From Sipunculus nudus (taxonomy: Eukaryota; Annelida; Sipuncula; Golfingiida; Sipunculidae): a stretch of DNA of 64,000 nucleotides. Positions within the stretch are counted from its first letter, which is position 1. Each line of letters opens with the position of its first letter. The position numbers were made by a program, and so were the translations under genes. Positions 1 through 13,039 of this stretch are shown here, in pieces. The stretch spans positions 37,018,159 to 37,082,158 of the forward strand of contig CM049313.1 in assembly GCA_026874595.1 (NCBI GenBank). The letters are read 5' to 3'. Under the pieces are notes generated by a model. The model was not told the DNA's origin, did no database searches, and was given only the letters and a program-made list of their open reading frames with translations.

Positions 1-1852
1 CATACTAGAGGACTCTTTTCAAAGTGTGTCTTGCAATATAAGGCATTCATACTTGGGGATTCTTTTCTAAGTTTGTCTTGCAATATAAGACACTCATACT
101 GGATGACTCTTTTCTAAGTTTGTCTTGCAATATATGGCACTCATACAGGAGGACTCTTTTCTCAGTTTGTCTTGCAATATATGGCACTCATACTAGAGGA
201 CTCTTTTCAAAGTGTGTCTTGCAATATAAGGCATTCATACTTGGGGATTCTTTTCTAAGTTTGTCTTGCAATATAAGACACTCATACTGGATGACTCTTT
301 TCTAAGTTTGTCTTGCAATATATGGCACACATACAGGAGGACTCTTTTCTCAGTTTGTCTTGCAATATATGGAACTCATACTAGAGGACTCTTTTAAAGT
401 GTGTCTTGCAATATAAGGCATTCATACTTGGGGATTCTTTTCTAAGTTTGTCTTGCAATATAAGACACTCATACTGGATGACTCTTTTCTAAGTTTGTCT
501 TGCAATATATGGCACTCATACAGGAGAACTCTTTTCTCAGTTTGTCTTGCAATATATGGCACTCATACTAGAGGACTCTTTTCAAAGTCTGTCTTGCAAT
601 ATAAGGCATTCATACTTGGGGATTCTTTTCTAAGTTTGTCTTGCAATATAAGACACTCATACTGGATGACTCTTTTCTAAGTTTGTCTTGCAATATATGG
701 CACTCATACAGGAGGACTCTTTTCTCAGTTTGTCTTGCAATATATGGCACTCATACTAGAGGACTCTTTTCAAAGTGTGTCTTGCAATATAAGGCATTCA
801 TACTTGGGGATTCCTTTCTAAGTTTGTCTTGCAATATAAGACACTCATACTGGATGACTCTTTTCTAAGTTTGTCTTGCAATATATGGCACACATACAGG
901 AGGACTCTTTTCTCAGTTTGTCTTGCAATATATGGCACTCATACTAGAGGACTCTTTTCAAAGTGTGTCTTGCAATATAAGGCATTCATACTTGGGGATT
1001 CTTTTCTAAGTTTGTCTTACAATATAAGACACTCATACTGGATGACTCTTTTCTAAGTTTGTCTTGCAATATATGGCACTCATACAGGAGGACTCTTTTC
1101 TCAGTTTGTATTGCAATATATGGCACTCATACTTGAGGACTCTTTTCAAAGTGTGTCTTGCAATATAAGGCATTCATACTTGGGGATTCTTTTCTAAGTT
1201 TGTCTTGCAATATAAGACACTCATACTGGATGACTCTTTTCTAAGTTTGTCTTGCAATATAAGACACTCATACTGGATGACTCTTTTCTAAGTTTGTCTT
1301 GCAATATAAGACACTCATACTGGAGAATCCTTTCTGAGTTTGTCTTGCAATATAAGACACTCATACTCGAGGACTCTTTTCTCAGTTTGTCTTGCAATAT
1401 ATGGCACTCATAATGGGTGATTCTTTTCTGAGTTTGTCTTGCAATATAAGACACTCATACTGGAGGATTCTTTTCTGAGTTTGTCTTGCAATATAAGACA
1501 CTCATACTGGAGGATTCTTTTCTGAGTTTGTCATGCAATATAAAACACTCATACTAGAGGACTCTTTTCTCAGTTTGTCTTGCAATATATGGCACTCATA
1601 ATGGGGGATTCTTTTCTCAGTTTGTCTTGCAATATATGGCACTCATAATGGGGGATTCTTTTCTGAGTTTGTCTTGCAATATAAGACACTCATACTGGAG
1701 GATTCTTTTCTCAGTTTGTCTTGCAATATATGGCACTCATACTAGAGGACTCTTTTCAAAGTGTGTCTTGCAATATATGGCATTCATACTTGGGGATTCT
1801 TTTCTCAGTTTGTCTTGCAATATTTGGCACTCATAATGGGGGATTCTTTTCT
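1..1852. repeat. 47-bp minisatellite with 188-bp higher-order unit
   Basis: About 39 tandem copies of a 47-bp unit built around CTTGCAATATAAGACACTCA. In the first ~1,240 bases four diverged monomers (recognised by TGGATGACT, AGGAGGACT, TAGAGGACT and TTGGGGATT) alternate in fixed order, giving a 188-bp higher-order unit. The same landmark recurs at 78, 266, 453, 641, 829 and 1017; the single 187-base step comes from one missing C near 391. After ~1,240 the order breaks down into simple monomers. Short ORFs of 75 codons recur once per higher-order unit but are periodic artefacts. The array continues off the left edge. Confidence 0.97.
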
Positions 1853-1989
1853 CTGTCTCCTGCTTCCAGACTAGGTGGCACTGTGAATAACGAATGAAGA
1901 TGAAATTAACCTTTTGGTTATTATTTATCCTTCTTGAATTCAGGTTTTTCCCTGGTATAAGGAATAATCCAGAAGTTTCAACTTGTACG

Positions 1990-2100
1990 AACCTTAGTGC
2001 CAATATCTGAGGTTCTAATGATATTTTGTCAAAGACATTAACAAACTAAGGAGCCATGGATCCTCCAGAATACAACGAGTTAACTACCTTGGTAACAAAA
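1990..2100 (-). repeat. possible degraded tRNA-derived SINE
   Basis: Read on the minus strand this has a tRNA-like start (AAGGTAGTTAACTCGTTGTA) and ends near AGAACCTCAG. The segment at 14821-14935, also minus strand, shares the AGAACCTCAG tail and similar head spacing, which suggests two copies of one family. No clean cloverleaf is visible, so this is a weak call. Confidence 0.25.
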
Positions 2101-3012
2101 ATCATATCAAAAGGGTTTATTGTTTATATTTACCTTTGACTTTAAGTTTCTTCATGGGCAGCAAGTCCTAGATCTTTCTTACAAGTTCACTTGACCAAAT
2201 TTTTTTAAGTGAGCTGTTGTCTGTCTAAATCCCCATGTCATCCAATGGCTGGGGGAAACTAAATGGTCAGGATTTTATATGAAAGAGACCATTTTAATTT
2301 AATATCTGATCAGGGAATGCATTTGGATCAATAGTGTATCAACATGATTAAATCTCTGTGGCCTCTGTGGATATGATAAGGACTTTGATGTAAGTTCCTT
2401 TAGTTACACTTTATTGACATAAGCACCTGGAGATAAATCCATGAAATTACAAAATACCCCTGAATTGCCATGGCAACAGTATTTAAAAAAGTAGAAATAA
2501 CACAAGATATTAGTCAAGGAGACTTTGTGTAAGAGAGGTTTCATAATTTCCCCAAGGCATTTGCAACAAAAACAGATGGGTGAAATTTCCTGATACATTC
2601 AGGTACTCTCAGATGTTTCTTGTTATGAGGTATAAATACTCGTGGACAAATTTCCTGATACACTTTGAGACCCTCAGCAAAATGTGAAGATAATTCAAAG
2701 AAACTTAACAGTAGGTAAGGTAATAATATTATGACTCACCAATATTATACCTCAAGAGACTTTAGTCTGGCTAATGAGTTTTTGACTACCTCCCATTAAT
2801 CTGGTCCCCTAATGGCTAAAATCTAACAATAAGAAGAAATTCATGTATGACAAAGCTTGTGAAACAATGGATAGGCTCTAACATGATAAATAAAACAAAC
2901 ATGCTTTTGTCACTAATGTAGCTATATATGTCCCCAATAGCAAAGGAAATATTCAAATAGAATATTCCCAAAAGTTTGGACTTAAAATAATTATGAGCAT
3001 TTGAATAAAAAG
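2101..3012. other. no recognisable feature
   Basis: AT-rich single-copy-looking sequence. Only a short imperfect echo (TTTCCTGATACA at 2587 and 2650) stands out. No gene, RNA or transposon end is recognised. Confidence 0.6.
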
Positions 3013-3165
3013 CAGTGGCGGATCAGTGGGGGGGGGGGGGTCAAGGGGGTCCTGACCCCCCCCCCCCCCCTTTGGAGCTGAAACAATTTTTTTTGGGTTT
3101 CAAACCAAATTTTGTGACCCTGAACCTACCCCCCCCCCCCCCCCCTCCCCCAATTCCTCCAGCTT
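3013..3165. repeat. G/C homopolymer-rich segment starting CAGTGGCGGATC
   Basis: CAGTGGCGGATC is followed by runs of G, then C, then a poly-T stretch and a second C run. CAG-GGCGGATC-type starts are familiar as hAT transposon termini in animals, so this may be one end of a small hAT-type element. I could not find the matching inverted end, so the boundary at 3165 is arbitrary. The long homopolymers are also prone to assembly error. Confidence 0.35.
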
Positions 3166-3965
3166 TGTCAGTCAGGATATCAAACAGCCAAAAACCAATG
3201 GTGGTCTTGAATATAGGGTCATGGTCAGATTAATCAAACTGGACCTGCAGGTCTTATGTTTAAACCAAGCTGTCAATAAATTATACAGCTCAATTGAGTA
3301 CTTCCTGATGTGTACCCTGATTTTAAATGGTTAATCACCCAGTCTCCTTGAAAATTTGGTCCAGGTCCACCTGTGCATTTGAAATATGAACCTTGGATAA
3401 TGGTATAAAATGTGTACAATTAATTTTGAGATATAGTGTTAACAGAGAATAAGATTATTTTTCAATGCTGATCTAGTGGGTCAAGAAAACTAACACTGCA
3501 ATGTGTCCATCAACTGTGGAGATGTTAGCACCAAATATGAATGACATTATACAAGTAATTCTTGAGACACTGTATTAACAAACACTGGGGCATTATTGCT
3601 GATGGTGACCTGGAATTTTAGGTGAAGGTCATAAGAAGATGGGAGTTTAAGAATCCTCAGTATGGAAATTGATATCTGACCTGAAATCAGTCTCTTTTCA
3701 TTGAGAGTATCAACTCATATTCTGACAAGGAATTAATAAACCTTTTCATACATTTGAATGCTCAAATAATCACATCCTTCATCTGTGTTTGGTCAAATAG
3801 ATGATCTAAATCAGGAGTACAAGATTTTAGGTGTTTCATGATCATGAAAAAAATAAAGTTTTGGGAATTCTGGGCCCCTGACAATTCCATCTGTATTTAA
3901 ATAACAATGATATGGGGTGAGAAGATTTGGAAGAGGCACATTCAATGAGACTAAATGTAGGTTTA
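3166..3965. other. no recognisable feature
   Basis: Unremarkable AT-rich sequence without a supported ORF or repeat. Confidence 0.6.
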
Positions 3966-4045
3966 GGATATAGCCTTGTGGTTAACATTTTTTACTTCGA
4001 AGCAGAATTTCCATGGTTCAAACCCCACTGTTGCCTCAAAGGCTG
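3966..4045 (+). repeat. tRNA-like SINE head
   Basis: A box-A-like stretch (TAGCCTTGTGGTTAA, 3971-3985) and a box-B-like stretch (GGTTCAAACCCC, 4015-4026) stand at the spacing of an internal RNA polymerase III promoter. The acceptor stem does not pair well, so a real tRNA is unlikely and a tRNA-derived SINE remnant is more plausible. Confidence 0.4.
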
Positions 4046-4070
4046 CTGATAATGGTGAAATCTCATTAGA

Positions 4071-4144
4071 TACTCTCTGTAATGCCTTAACTTTAGGTAC
4101 AGACTACTCTCTGTATTGCCTTAACTGTAGGTACAGACTACTCT
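4071..4144. repeat. two-copy 34-bp tandem repeat
   Basis: TACTCTCTGT begins at 4071 and again at 4105, with nearly identical sequence between, and a partial third start at 4139. Confidence 0.7.
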
Positions 4145-4298
4145 ATTACACCTTGTACATAGATGTAAAACCTGAATCATTATTATTCCATGGTTTAACC
4201 CTCACCCTTAATTAATAGATAGGGCCATAAACAGCTCAAGCACCTATCCTTTATAAGGTACCAAAATAACCTTTGTTTGCTGAATGATGTTCTTCCAA

Positions 4299-5453
4299 AT
4301 ACCAGATAAACAAACAGGTAGCTCTGTGGTATGTGACTACCACTTATCTGGTATACAAACACGTAGCTCTGTGGTATTACCACCACTTATCAAATATACA
4401 AACACGTAGCTCTGTGGTATTACCACTACTTATCAGATATACAAACACGTAGCTCTGTGGTATTACCACCACTTATCTGGTATACAAACACGTAGCTCTG
4501 TGGTATGTGACCACCACTTATCAGATATACAAACACATAGCTCTGTGGTATGTGACCACCACTTATCAGATATACAAACACGTAGCTCTGTGGTATTACC
4601 ACTACTTATCAGATATACAAACACGTAGCTCTGTGGTATTACCACCACTTATCAGATATACAAACAGGTAGCTCTGTGGTATGTGACCACCACTTATCAG
4701 ATATACAAACACGTAGCTCTGTGGTATTACCACCATTTATCAGATATACAAACACGTAGCTCTGTGGTATTACCACCACTTATCAGATATACAAACACAT
4801 AGCTCTGTGGTATGTGACCACCACTTATCAGATATACAAACACGTAGCTCTGTGGTATGTGACCATCACTTATCAGATATACAAACACATAGCTCTGTGG
4901 TATGTGACCACCACTTATCAGACATACAAACACGTAGCTCTGTGGTATTACCACCACTTATCAGATATACAAACACGTAGCTCTGTGGTATTTGACCACC
5001 ACCTATCAGAAATAAAAACATGTAGCTCTGTGGTATTACCACCACTTATCAGATATACAAACACGTAGCTCTGTGGTATGTGACCACCACTTATCAAATA
5101 TACAAACATGTAGCTCTGTAGTACGTGACCACCACTTATCAGATATACAAAAACGTAGCTCTGTGGTATGTGACCACCACCTATCAGATATACAAACATG
5201 TAGCTCTGTGGTATGTGACCACCACTTATCAGATATACAAACACGTAGCTCTGTGGTATGTGACCACCACTTATCAGATATACAAACACGTAGCTCTGTA
5301 GTACGTGACCACCACTTACCAGATATACAAACACGTAGCTCTGTGGTATGTGACCACCACCTATCAGATATACAAACACGTAGCTCTGTGGTATGTGACC
5401 ACCACCTATCAGATATACAAACATGTAGCTCTGTGGTATGTGACCACCACTTC
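4299..5453. repeat. 43/45-bp minisatellite
   Basis: About 26 copies of a unit containing CACGTAGCTCTGTGGTAT and ACCACTTATCAGATATAC. Two length classes alternate irregularly: 45 bp with TATGTGACCACC and 43 bp with TATTACCACC. Runs of the 45-bp class keep a reading frame, which explains the repetitive ORFs on both strands; I treat them as non-coding. Decayed unit fragments continue to about 5,590. Confidence 0.97.
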
Positions 5454-5810
5454 CAGTGTAATTATGTTGCCATATGTCACACTGCGAAACTTTACATATA
5501 TTACCACATATTTCAGTGGAAAACTGTTATGAAGTTATTACCACTTCCCATGTGAAACTGTAATTATGTTACGACCAGTTCCAGTGTGTGATGCTTTAAT
5601 TAAACATGGATGGATACCCCAGTCTGGTTCATTCACAAATTCTGCCAGCTGTCTGTGTGGAAAGAGATCAATCTATCAGGCCTGGATGAATAATGAACTA
5701 TAGTAAATGAATGCTTTATCCTTTATTTATACAACACATCTGTGTACAAGCTCACTCAAAGGAACGTCATGGCTGATGATTCTAACCTCTACAAGAATAA
5801 CCATGACTGT
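5454..5810. other. decayed minisatellite flank, then nothing recognised
   Basis: The first ~130 bases hold degenerate echoes of the preceding unit (ATTACCAC, CCAGTGT). The rest shows no feature. Confidence 0.5.
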
Positions 5811-6015
5811 CCGCCACGAGCCACTACTTAGTACAACAAGTGTACATTATCTGGGGTACTTCCATACCATTCATTCATGTCTGCCACGAGCAAATACTTA
5901 GTACAACAAGTGTACATTATCTGGGATACTTCCATACCATTCATTCATGTCAGCCAAAGCCACTACTTAGTACAACAAGTGTACATTATGTGGGATACTT
6001 CCACACAATTCATAA
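5811..6015. repeat. 70-bp tandem repeat, three copies
   Basis: Units begin at 5811, 5881 and 5951 and share TACTTAGTACAACAAGTGTA and a following TACTTCCATACCATTCATTC block. The third copy is truncated. Each unit carries the near-palindrome AGTACAACAAGTGTAC. Confidence 0.9.
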
Positions 6016-7137
6016 AGTAATTTTTCTGCTGCGGCATTATTCTTGAAGTATCTTACTTCACCTTGACTGGTTACTGGCCTTGGTAGAAGAAGAAACCAGC
6101 ATTTTACTGGAGCTGTTCCTGTCTGAGGCTTTAAACTTATTGATCACTCAGAGTCTGGTCAATTCACCAGTCTCTGTCACAGATATTTAGTCTGACAGTC
6201 AAACATGTTAGTCATTCTGCCACTTAGAGAGACATTTGACTAATGACCTTCTTGACTCATCTATCATCCAGCTCTCTGTCTATCTAATAAGGCAATCTAG
6301 TCTGTAAAATCTAGAAACAGAAATATATATACGCATTTTCATATCTGTTGGTACTGTCTCATGAATGAAAAATGGACGATAGATAAAGTGAAGGCTCTGT
6401 CAATAAATTATATTATGTTGACCGGGGTGGAGGTTTTCTCGTCTTTTCAAGGTTGTGTATCCGCTGAAAATTCAAAGAGTCTGAATCTTAACATAAAAAA
6501 ATCAGTGGAGCCTTCTAATCTGAGCACCTGTCTATTCCTGACATCACAAGATAAATGACACAAATAACAGTCATCTGGTCTCACTGCACAACTCCCTACC
6601 AGGGCCTCTGTATCTGCTTCTTACAGTGTCTGTAATTTTGAATTTCTGCAGTTAAAGGGACCTATGCAGAGATCTGTCATCTAATAACTTAAGATGATCC
6701 CTTATACCTTTCATAAAAACAGGCCAGAAAATGCTGATCCTACTGCAAACAGGTTTTTTGTTTTGTTGATGTCCATGTGTATGTAATGTGGAGGGCCAGC
6801 AAAAAAAAAAAAATCCAGACACAAATTCTACGACGCAACCTGGTGGCAAATAAGACAAACATGAGTTTTGTAATGGGCATTTAGCAATGAGTGAAATTCT
6901 AGCTTTAGATGATATGCAACCAACAAATCTATATTAAATGGTTTTCCTGTTTGTCACAATGGGTGAATGTACCATGTAAATAAACAAGCCCATACACCAG
7001 TCACTGAGGTCTTATAAAAACAGGAACAGGAAGTACCTACAGTTAATTAATATGTATGCACAGCAAGCCAGAAATAACATAAAATCTGCAGGAAAGGTAG
7101 GTGAATAGCTAGCTTTAATACTGCGAAAAGAAACAAG
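6016..7137. other. no recognisable feature
   Basis: AT-rich, with one A13 run near 6800. Short ORFs only; none resembles a known protein. Confidence 0.6.
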
Positions 7138-8003
7138 AGCTGCTGGCAGTTTGGTTATTGTAACATCATTGTTAGAGACTGCTGGCAGTTTGGTTATTGT
7201 AACATCACTGTTAGAGACTGCTGGCAGTTTGGTTATTGTAACATCATTGTTAGAGACTGCTTACAGTTTGGTTATTGTAACATCATTGTTAGAGACTGCT
7301 GGCAGTTTGGTTATTGTAACATCATTGTTAGAGACTGCTGGCAGTTTGGTTATTGTAACATCATTGTTAGAGACTGCTGGAAGTTTGGTTATTGTAACAT
7401 CATTGTTAGAGGCTGCTGGCAGTTTGGTTATTGTATCATCATTGTTAGAGACTGCTGGCAGTTTGGTTATTGTAACATAATTGTTAGAGACTGCTGGCAG
7501 TTTGGTTATTGTAACATCATTGTTAGAGACTTCTGGCAGTTTGGTTATTGTAACATCATTGTCAGATACTGCTGGCAGTTTGGTTATTGTAACATCATTG
7601 TCAGAGACTGCTGGCAGTTTGGTTATTGTAACATCATTGTTAGAGACTGCTGGCAGTTTGGTTATTGTAACATCATTGTCAGAGACTGCTGGCAGTTTGG
7701 TTATTGTAACATCATTGTCAGAGACTGCTGGCAGTTTGGTTATTGTAACATCATTGTCAGAGACTGCTGGCAGTTTGGTTATTGTAACATCATTGTCAGA
7801 GACTGCTGGCAGTTTGGTTATTGTAACATCATTGTCAGAGACTGCTGGCAGTTTGGTTATTGTAACATCATTGTCAGAGACTGCTGGCAGTTTGGTTATT
7901 GTAACATCATTGTCAGAGACTGCTGGCAGTTTGATTATTGTAACATCATTGTCAGAGACTGCTGGCAGTTTGGTTATTGTAACATCATTGTTAGAGGCTG
8001 CAT
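7138..8003. repeat. 39-bp minisatellite
   Basis: About 22 near-perfect copies of a 39-bp unit (GCTGGCAGTTTGGTTATTGT plus AACATCATTGTTAGAGACT). Because 39 is a multiple of three, a 13-residue peptide repeat (VIVTSLSETAGSL) can be read on the plus strand, broken once by TAA at 7478-7480. Early units mostly carry TTGTTAGAG, while from about 7,675 nearly all carry TTGTCAGAG, so one variant has spread through the right half. No start context, splice site or flanking coding sequence supports translation. Confidence 0.97.
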
Positions 8004-9065
8004 GACATCAGAGCACTTGTGGCTGCATGGTCATGACAGCTATGAGTTATTAAGTTCTGAAACTTATCTTCAGCATTGTTACTGAAGCATTATTAATTAA
8101 CCAGCACACCTCACACAAACCCTCCATGGTATTGGTGAGACATGCTCAGGCTCCTCAATCAGTATTTTATGGAATCACCACTGATTATTTTTTTTTAAAT
8201 TTTTGTCATGAACAACAATTCCTTGGTAATGTTGAAAATTTATGTTCTTACCGCCATTCCTAAAGAGAATTGTTAAACCATACCCATGACTTTTGAATGA
8301 ACTACTTAGTTTAATTAATTATTTCACAAAGATACTAAGCTTACTAGCATGTCAAAGTGAGGGAATATTAACAGGCTTTAAACAGCTTTTGCCTAGTATT
8401 ATTAATTATTCTTCAGGGTTGAATACCTTATCTAAACCAAAATAAAATTGAAAATGCAAGAACAATATCAAAGACTTCCATCAAAATCTAAATTTCAAGG
8501 ACATTCTTTGCCTTAAATTTACAATAATTCAATAAAATTAAAATGAATAAAAGAAATTCCGATCATAATTTTAAAAATCTTCAATCACATTTAGTGACCT
8601 GTGGGATGATACAGATCTTCTGGAATTTTAGAGTAACAAAACACCAGCTGTTTTAACCAAAAAGCTACCACTAAAAAACACAAAACATATGATACAGAGA
8701 GAACAGCTGGGGACATACCAGAATAAGCTGTACCTTGGTTTCAGGAAATGCCAATAGGTGTCATCACTGATGTAGGGCCCATATGCAACATTCAGTGGTT
8801 GCTTCCAGTACAGGATTTTCAAAGCAGTACAAAATTAAATCCTTCAATAGCTGATCATACCCTCAATGTGTCTATGAGGTTGATAGCATCTTAATAACAG
8901 CAATAGCATTACCATATATAATGTGCATGCTTAACTTATGTTACAGTTACAATAATCTTTTAATTATACTTGCTTAAACTGCACGTTTTCTTAACTAAGT
9001 GACCTTTATGAGGATATAACCTGAAATGTAGATCTGAGCAGGATGCAAGTTTGAATATGGCAGCA
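8004..9065. other. no recognisable feature
   Basis: AT-rich sequence with no supported gene or repeat; ORFs are short and unconserved in appearance. Confidence 0.6.
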
Positions 9066-10399
9066 CAACAGTTGGCATGACTAATCAAATTCCTCAGGTA
9101 GCATACCTGATCAAATTTCTCAGGTAGCATGACTCATCCAATTCCCAAAGTAGCATGTCTGATCAAATTTCTCAGGTAGCATGACTCATCAAATTCCTCA
9201 GGTAGCATGCCTGATCAAATACCCTAGGTAGCATGCCTGATCAAATTTCTCAGGTAGCATGACTCATCAAATTCCCGAGGTATTATACTTGATCAAATTC
9301 CCAAGGTAGCATGCCTGATCAAATTTCCCAAGTAGCATACCTAATCAAATTACCCAAGTAGCATGACTCATAAAATTCCCCAGGAAGCATGCCTGTTCAA
9401 GTTCCCAAGGTAGCATGCCTGATCAAATTCCCAAGGTAGCATGCCTGATCAAATATCTCAGGTAGCATGCCTGATCAAATTTCTCAGGTAGCATGACTAA
9501 TAAACTTCCTCAGGTAGCATGCCTGATCAAATTCCCCAGGTAGCATGCCTGATCAAATACCCCAGGTAGCATGCCTTATTAAATTTCCCAAGTAGCATGC
9601 CTGATCAAATTCCCCAGGAAGCATGCCTGTTCAAGTTCCCCAGGTAGCATGCCTGATCAAATTCCCCAGGTAGCATGCCTGATCAAATTCTCCAAGGAGC
9701 ATGCCTAATAAAATTCCTCAGGTAGCATGCCTGATCAAATTCCCCAAGTAGCATGACTCATAAAATTCCTCAGGTAGCATCCCTGAGCAAATTCCCCATG
9801 TAACATGTTTGATCAAATTTCCCAAGTAGCATGTCTGATCAAATTCCCCAGGTAGCAGGCCTGATCAAATTCCCCAGGTAACATGCCTGATAAAATTCCC
9901 CAAGTAGCATGCCTGATCAAATTCTCCTAGTAGCATGCCTAATCAAATTCCCCAAGTAGCATGACTCAAAAATTTCCCCAGGTATTATACCTGATCAAAT
10001 TCACCAAGTAGCATGACTCATCAAATTCCTCAGGTAGCATCCCTAAGCAAATACCCTAGGTAGCATGTCTGATCAAATTTCTCAGGTAGCATGACTCATC
10101 AAATTCCCGAGGTATTATACTTGATTAAATTCCCAAGGTAGCATGCCTGATCAAATTTCCCAAGTAGCATACCTAATCAAATTACCCAAGTAGCATGACT
10201 CATAAAATTCCCCAGGAAGCATGCCTGTTCAAGTTCCCAAGGTAGCATGCCTGATCAAATTCCCAAGGTAGCATGCCTGATCAAATATCTCAGGTAGCAT
10301 GCCTGATCAAATTTCTCAGGTAGCATGACTAATAAACTTCCTCAGGTAGCATGCCTGATCAAATTCCCCAGGTAGCATGCCTGATCAAATACCCCAGGT
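9066..10399. repeat. 26-bp minisatellite with 832-bp higher-order duplication
   Basis: About 51 copies of a 26-bp unit (CAGGTAGCATGCCTGATCAA plus ATTCCC) with many point variants. The 346-base block 9221-9566 recurs almost unchanged at 10053-10398, exactly 832 bases (32 units) downstream, so a long segment was duplicated recently. Most units contain TGATCA and GCATGC palindromes. The array ends abruptly at a T run at 10400. Confidence 0.97.
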
Positions 10400-13039
10400 T
10401 TTTTAACAATATATCTAAACAGACACATTTCTGCAATCATTCAGTCTCTTGTATATTGGAAAACTGTGATTATACTGTTGATTTACAATAAAATAAATAT
10501 TAAGCATTTCTTTTTTCAGTCTGCTTGAGCTACCATATGAAGGAAAAATGTCTGATTTTCTATCCTAGATAAAGCCTATTGTCTTTTTATTACAGAACAC
10601 AATGGTGTTTTCATACAGAAGCCTGGTAACAAACCAGGATATTTAATTTCATGCAGACAGGAAAACCCCGGCTAAGCTTACCCCGTCTGGAAAACAAGAG
10701 CCATAAGCTTGAATTTGCTGACAGGGAAGATACATCAGGAATGCAAGGCAATGCTAGGAAGTGCTTAGCTATTCAGGAAGTAGCGTTTTAAACATGCTAG
10801 GGAGCTTTGTCCCGCTGTTCAGAATGTGTCTGTAGCTGATATTCTGTGCTGCAAAACTGGTCTTTAATTCGCTGTGGCCATCTCAATGACAAGGAGGATG
10901 GGCCAGACCCAGACATCGTAATTTGATCAATCCTAAATTTCCTGATCGACAGAAAACCCCTCAGATTGTAAGTCATTGAAGTAATGGCTACTGAAGTGCA
11001 GGTCACATGACACTGGCTCCCTTGGTAGAGACTAGTGTATCTGTCTTTGATATATGGTCTCAACTATATAAACTGCTGGCCAAGTCAGTGGTCAGTGCTG
11101 AGCTAACTACTCAGAGCTATGTGTATGAGCCTTTGAGTTTGCTTTCAATGGAATTAGCTGTAGCCTGTCTTCTGTGAATCCATTTGTAACAATAATTGAA
11201 TTGAAGCTAGCTTGGTGACTTTACCACATCGTAAAAGACTCTCGGGATTGTGCGTTAAAACACAGACCCAATCCACCCTGACTTGCCGCTCTCCCGCCGG
11301 GAGCATTTACTGCATATTTCACTCACAAAAGGCAAATTTATTTAGATCCAGTGAGTAAAGAGATTGCATTTTATTTGATGGTACTGGTCCATGTATGAAG
11401 AGAGCAATAATAATAAATGCTCCCATGGGACTGGCCAGGCTGATATCACTAGCTTGTTGCAGAAACATGGGGCCACCTGCTGTTATAAATTTGTGCATGT
11501 TAAATTTCCTTGATACAAGCAATTAACTCATCAATTAATCAGGCTACCACTCCGATAGAAATTATGCAATGGTATTGGTTGCTCTGAAGTCAGACTGGCA
11601 GGCAATTTGCAGAAGGGAGCCCTGTTGAGCCTGTTATTCCATCTCGTTTACTCAGACCACAGTCCCACAGATACAGGAACAGGATAAATTTTACAAATCT
11701 TTCACCTTCATGGAAGATCCATACACTATTATACAGTACTATGAGAGTTCCACTGACAATTCCAATATATTTTCTGCATGAGTGAGATTAAAACCCTATG
11801 ATTGGTTCTTGAATGATTTGAGGAGTTAATTAACATCCCAGCAAGCACACCAGTCCTCATTTGGGTAACTAAGTGTAAGTTAAAATATCCCTTTAATATT
11901 GATGAAAGATTTGCAATTTGTAATTAACTTAAATGATAAACCTCTAAAAATCATCGTCCCGAGCTGGCCTGCAAAACAATTTTCAAACCAGAGACTTATA
12001 AATCAGTCACTTGTCATCTATTTTATGATAAACTGCCAATCCGCATCTCTTAATTAACACAATACACGGATGTGCTTGGTAAACATTTAATTTATTAATA
12101 CTTTACACAAAAAATATTATGTAATAAAGTCAAGCCTACTGACTGGAATAGGTTAAGCAACAAAAAATGGCTTGCGGTTAAAATTTCCTATTTTCTTGAC
12201 AATTAATTGCCAATTTGTATGGATCATGATATAGTTCAATGTTGTTCCTGAACGCGAGACAAATTAAAACCAGTCATGAAAATTGCTCTTAAAGCTACAC
12301 GTTTGTTAAACCTGAACATGGACATAAGCCTGCCATACATTATTAACATAAAATTTGAGTCAAGGGTTGAATGTACATTCATTTTATATTTTCCTCCCCT
12401 GGGAGGGTATGCTTTCATCCTTGTTTGTGTGTGTGTTTGTACACAACATAACTCATGCAATTAAGAATGGAATCTCATAAAAATTTCAGGGCATTTTGGG
12501 AATGGGGCAATGAAGAATAGATTAGATTTTGATGTTCATCTGGCACATGATCTGGATTCAGGAATGCCATCAAGGAATATTCACAAATGTACAGTCATTT
12601 ATGAATGAATGAACATGGGAATAAGGGTCACATAAGTGAATGAAAACATGGTTTTGGATGCATCCCACAATAGGGACCTCCCACTTGGAGGAGGCTTGCA
12701 TTCCTTAGAATGCAGATTTCTAGTTGCAAATATATTTATCTCTGATTATGTATTTACATATTTTGATGCCTGTGGGTGACACTGTCTGCTGAATGAGGAA
12801 CAAGATATTCCTATGATAACGTGCCTGAAAAATGGTGTACTCTTTCTATAGACCAACTTCTTGTAGAAATAAATCAGTAAAATTGATAAATTAGCAAATT
12901 ACTAAATAAAAAGCTGCCATTAATGATGAACAGGACTGTTTACTGACAAGCTTGCTTAGTATGAAGGGATCATAGCTCCCAGGTGCGGAAGATGATCTTA
13001 CTTGAACAAGCATATTCATGGAATTTATGTCCTCCGCTT
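10400..13039. other. no recognisable feature (2.6 kb)
   Basis: Mostly AT-rich and single-copy in appearance. I see no exon with convincing coding character, no RNA gene and no transposon end. A TG microsatellite-like stretch lies near 12,425. This is one of the longer repeat-free stretches of the window. Confidence 0.55.

Noticed and set aside
3015-3233. 72-codon proline/glycine-rich ORF
   Set aside because: Reads through G and C homopolymers at a transposon-like end.
4948-5555. Overlapping ~160-codon ORFs on both strands
   Set aside because: Artefact of the 45-bp unit, which is a multiple of three.
7151-8005. Open frames of 109 and 174 codons
   Set aside because: Product of the 39-bp tandem repeat; no start context, splice sites or flanking coding sequence.
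9066-10399. CRISPR-like regular short repeats
   Set aside because: Units are contiguous with no unique spacers, and the genome context is eukaryotic.
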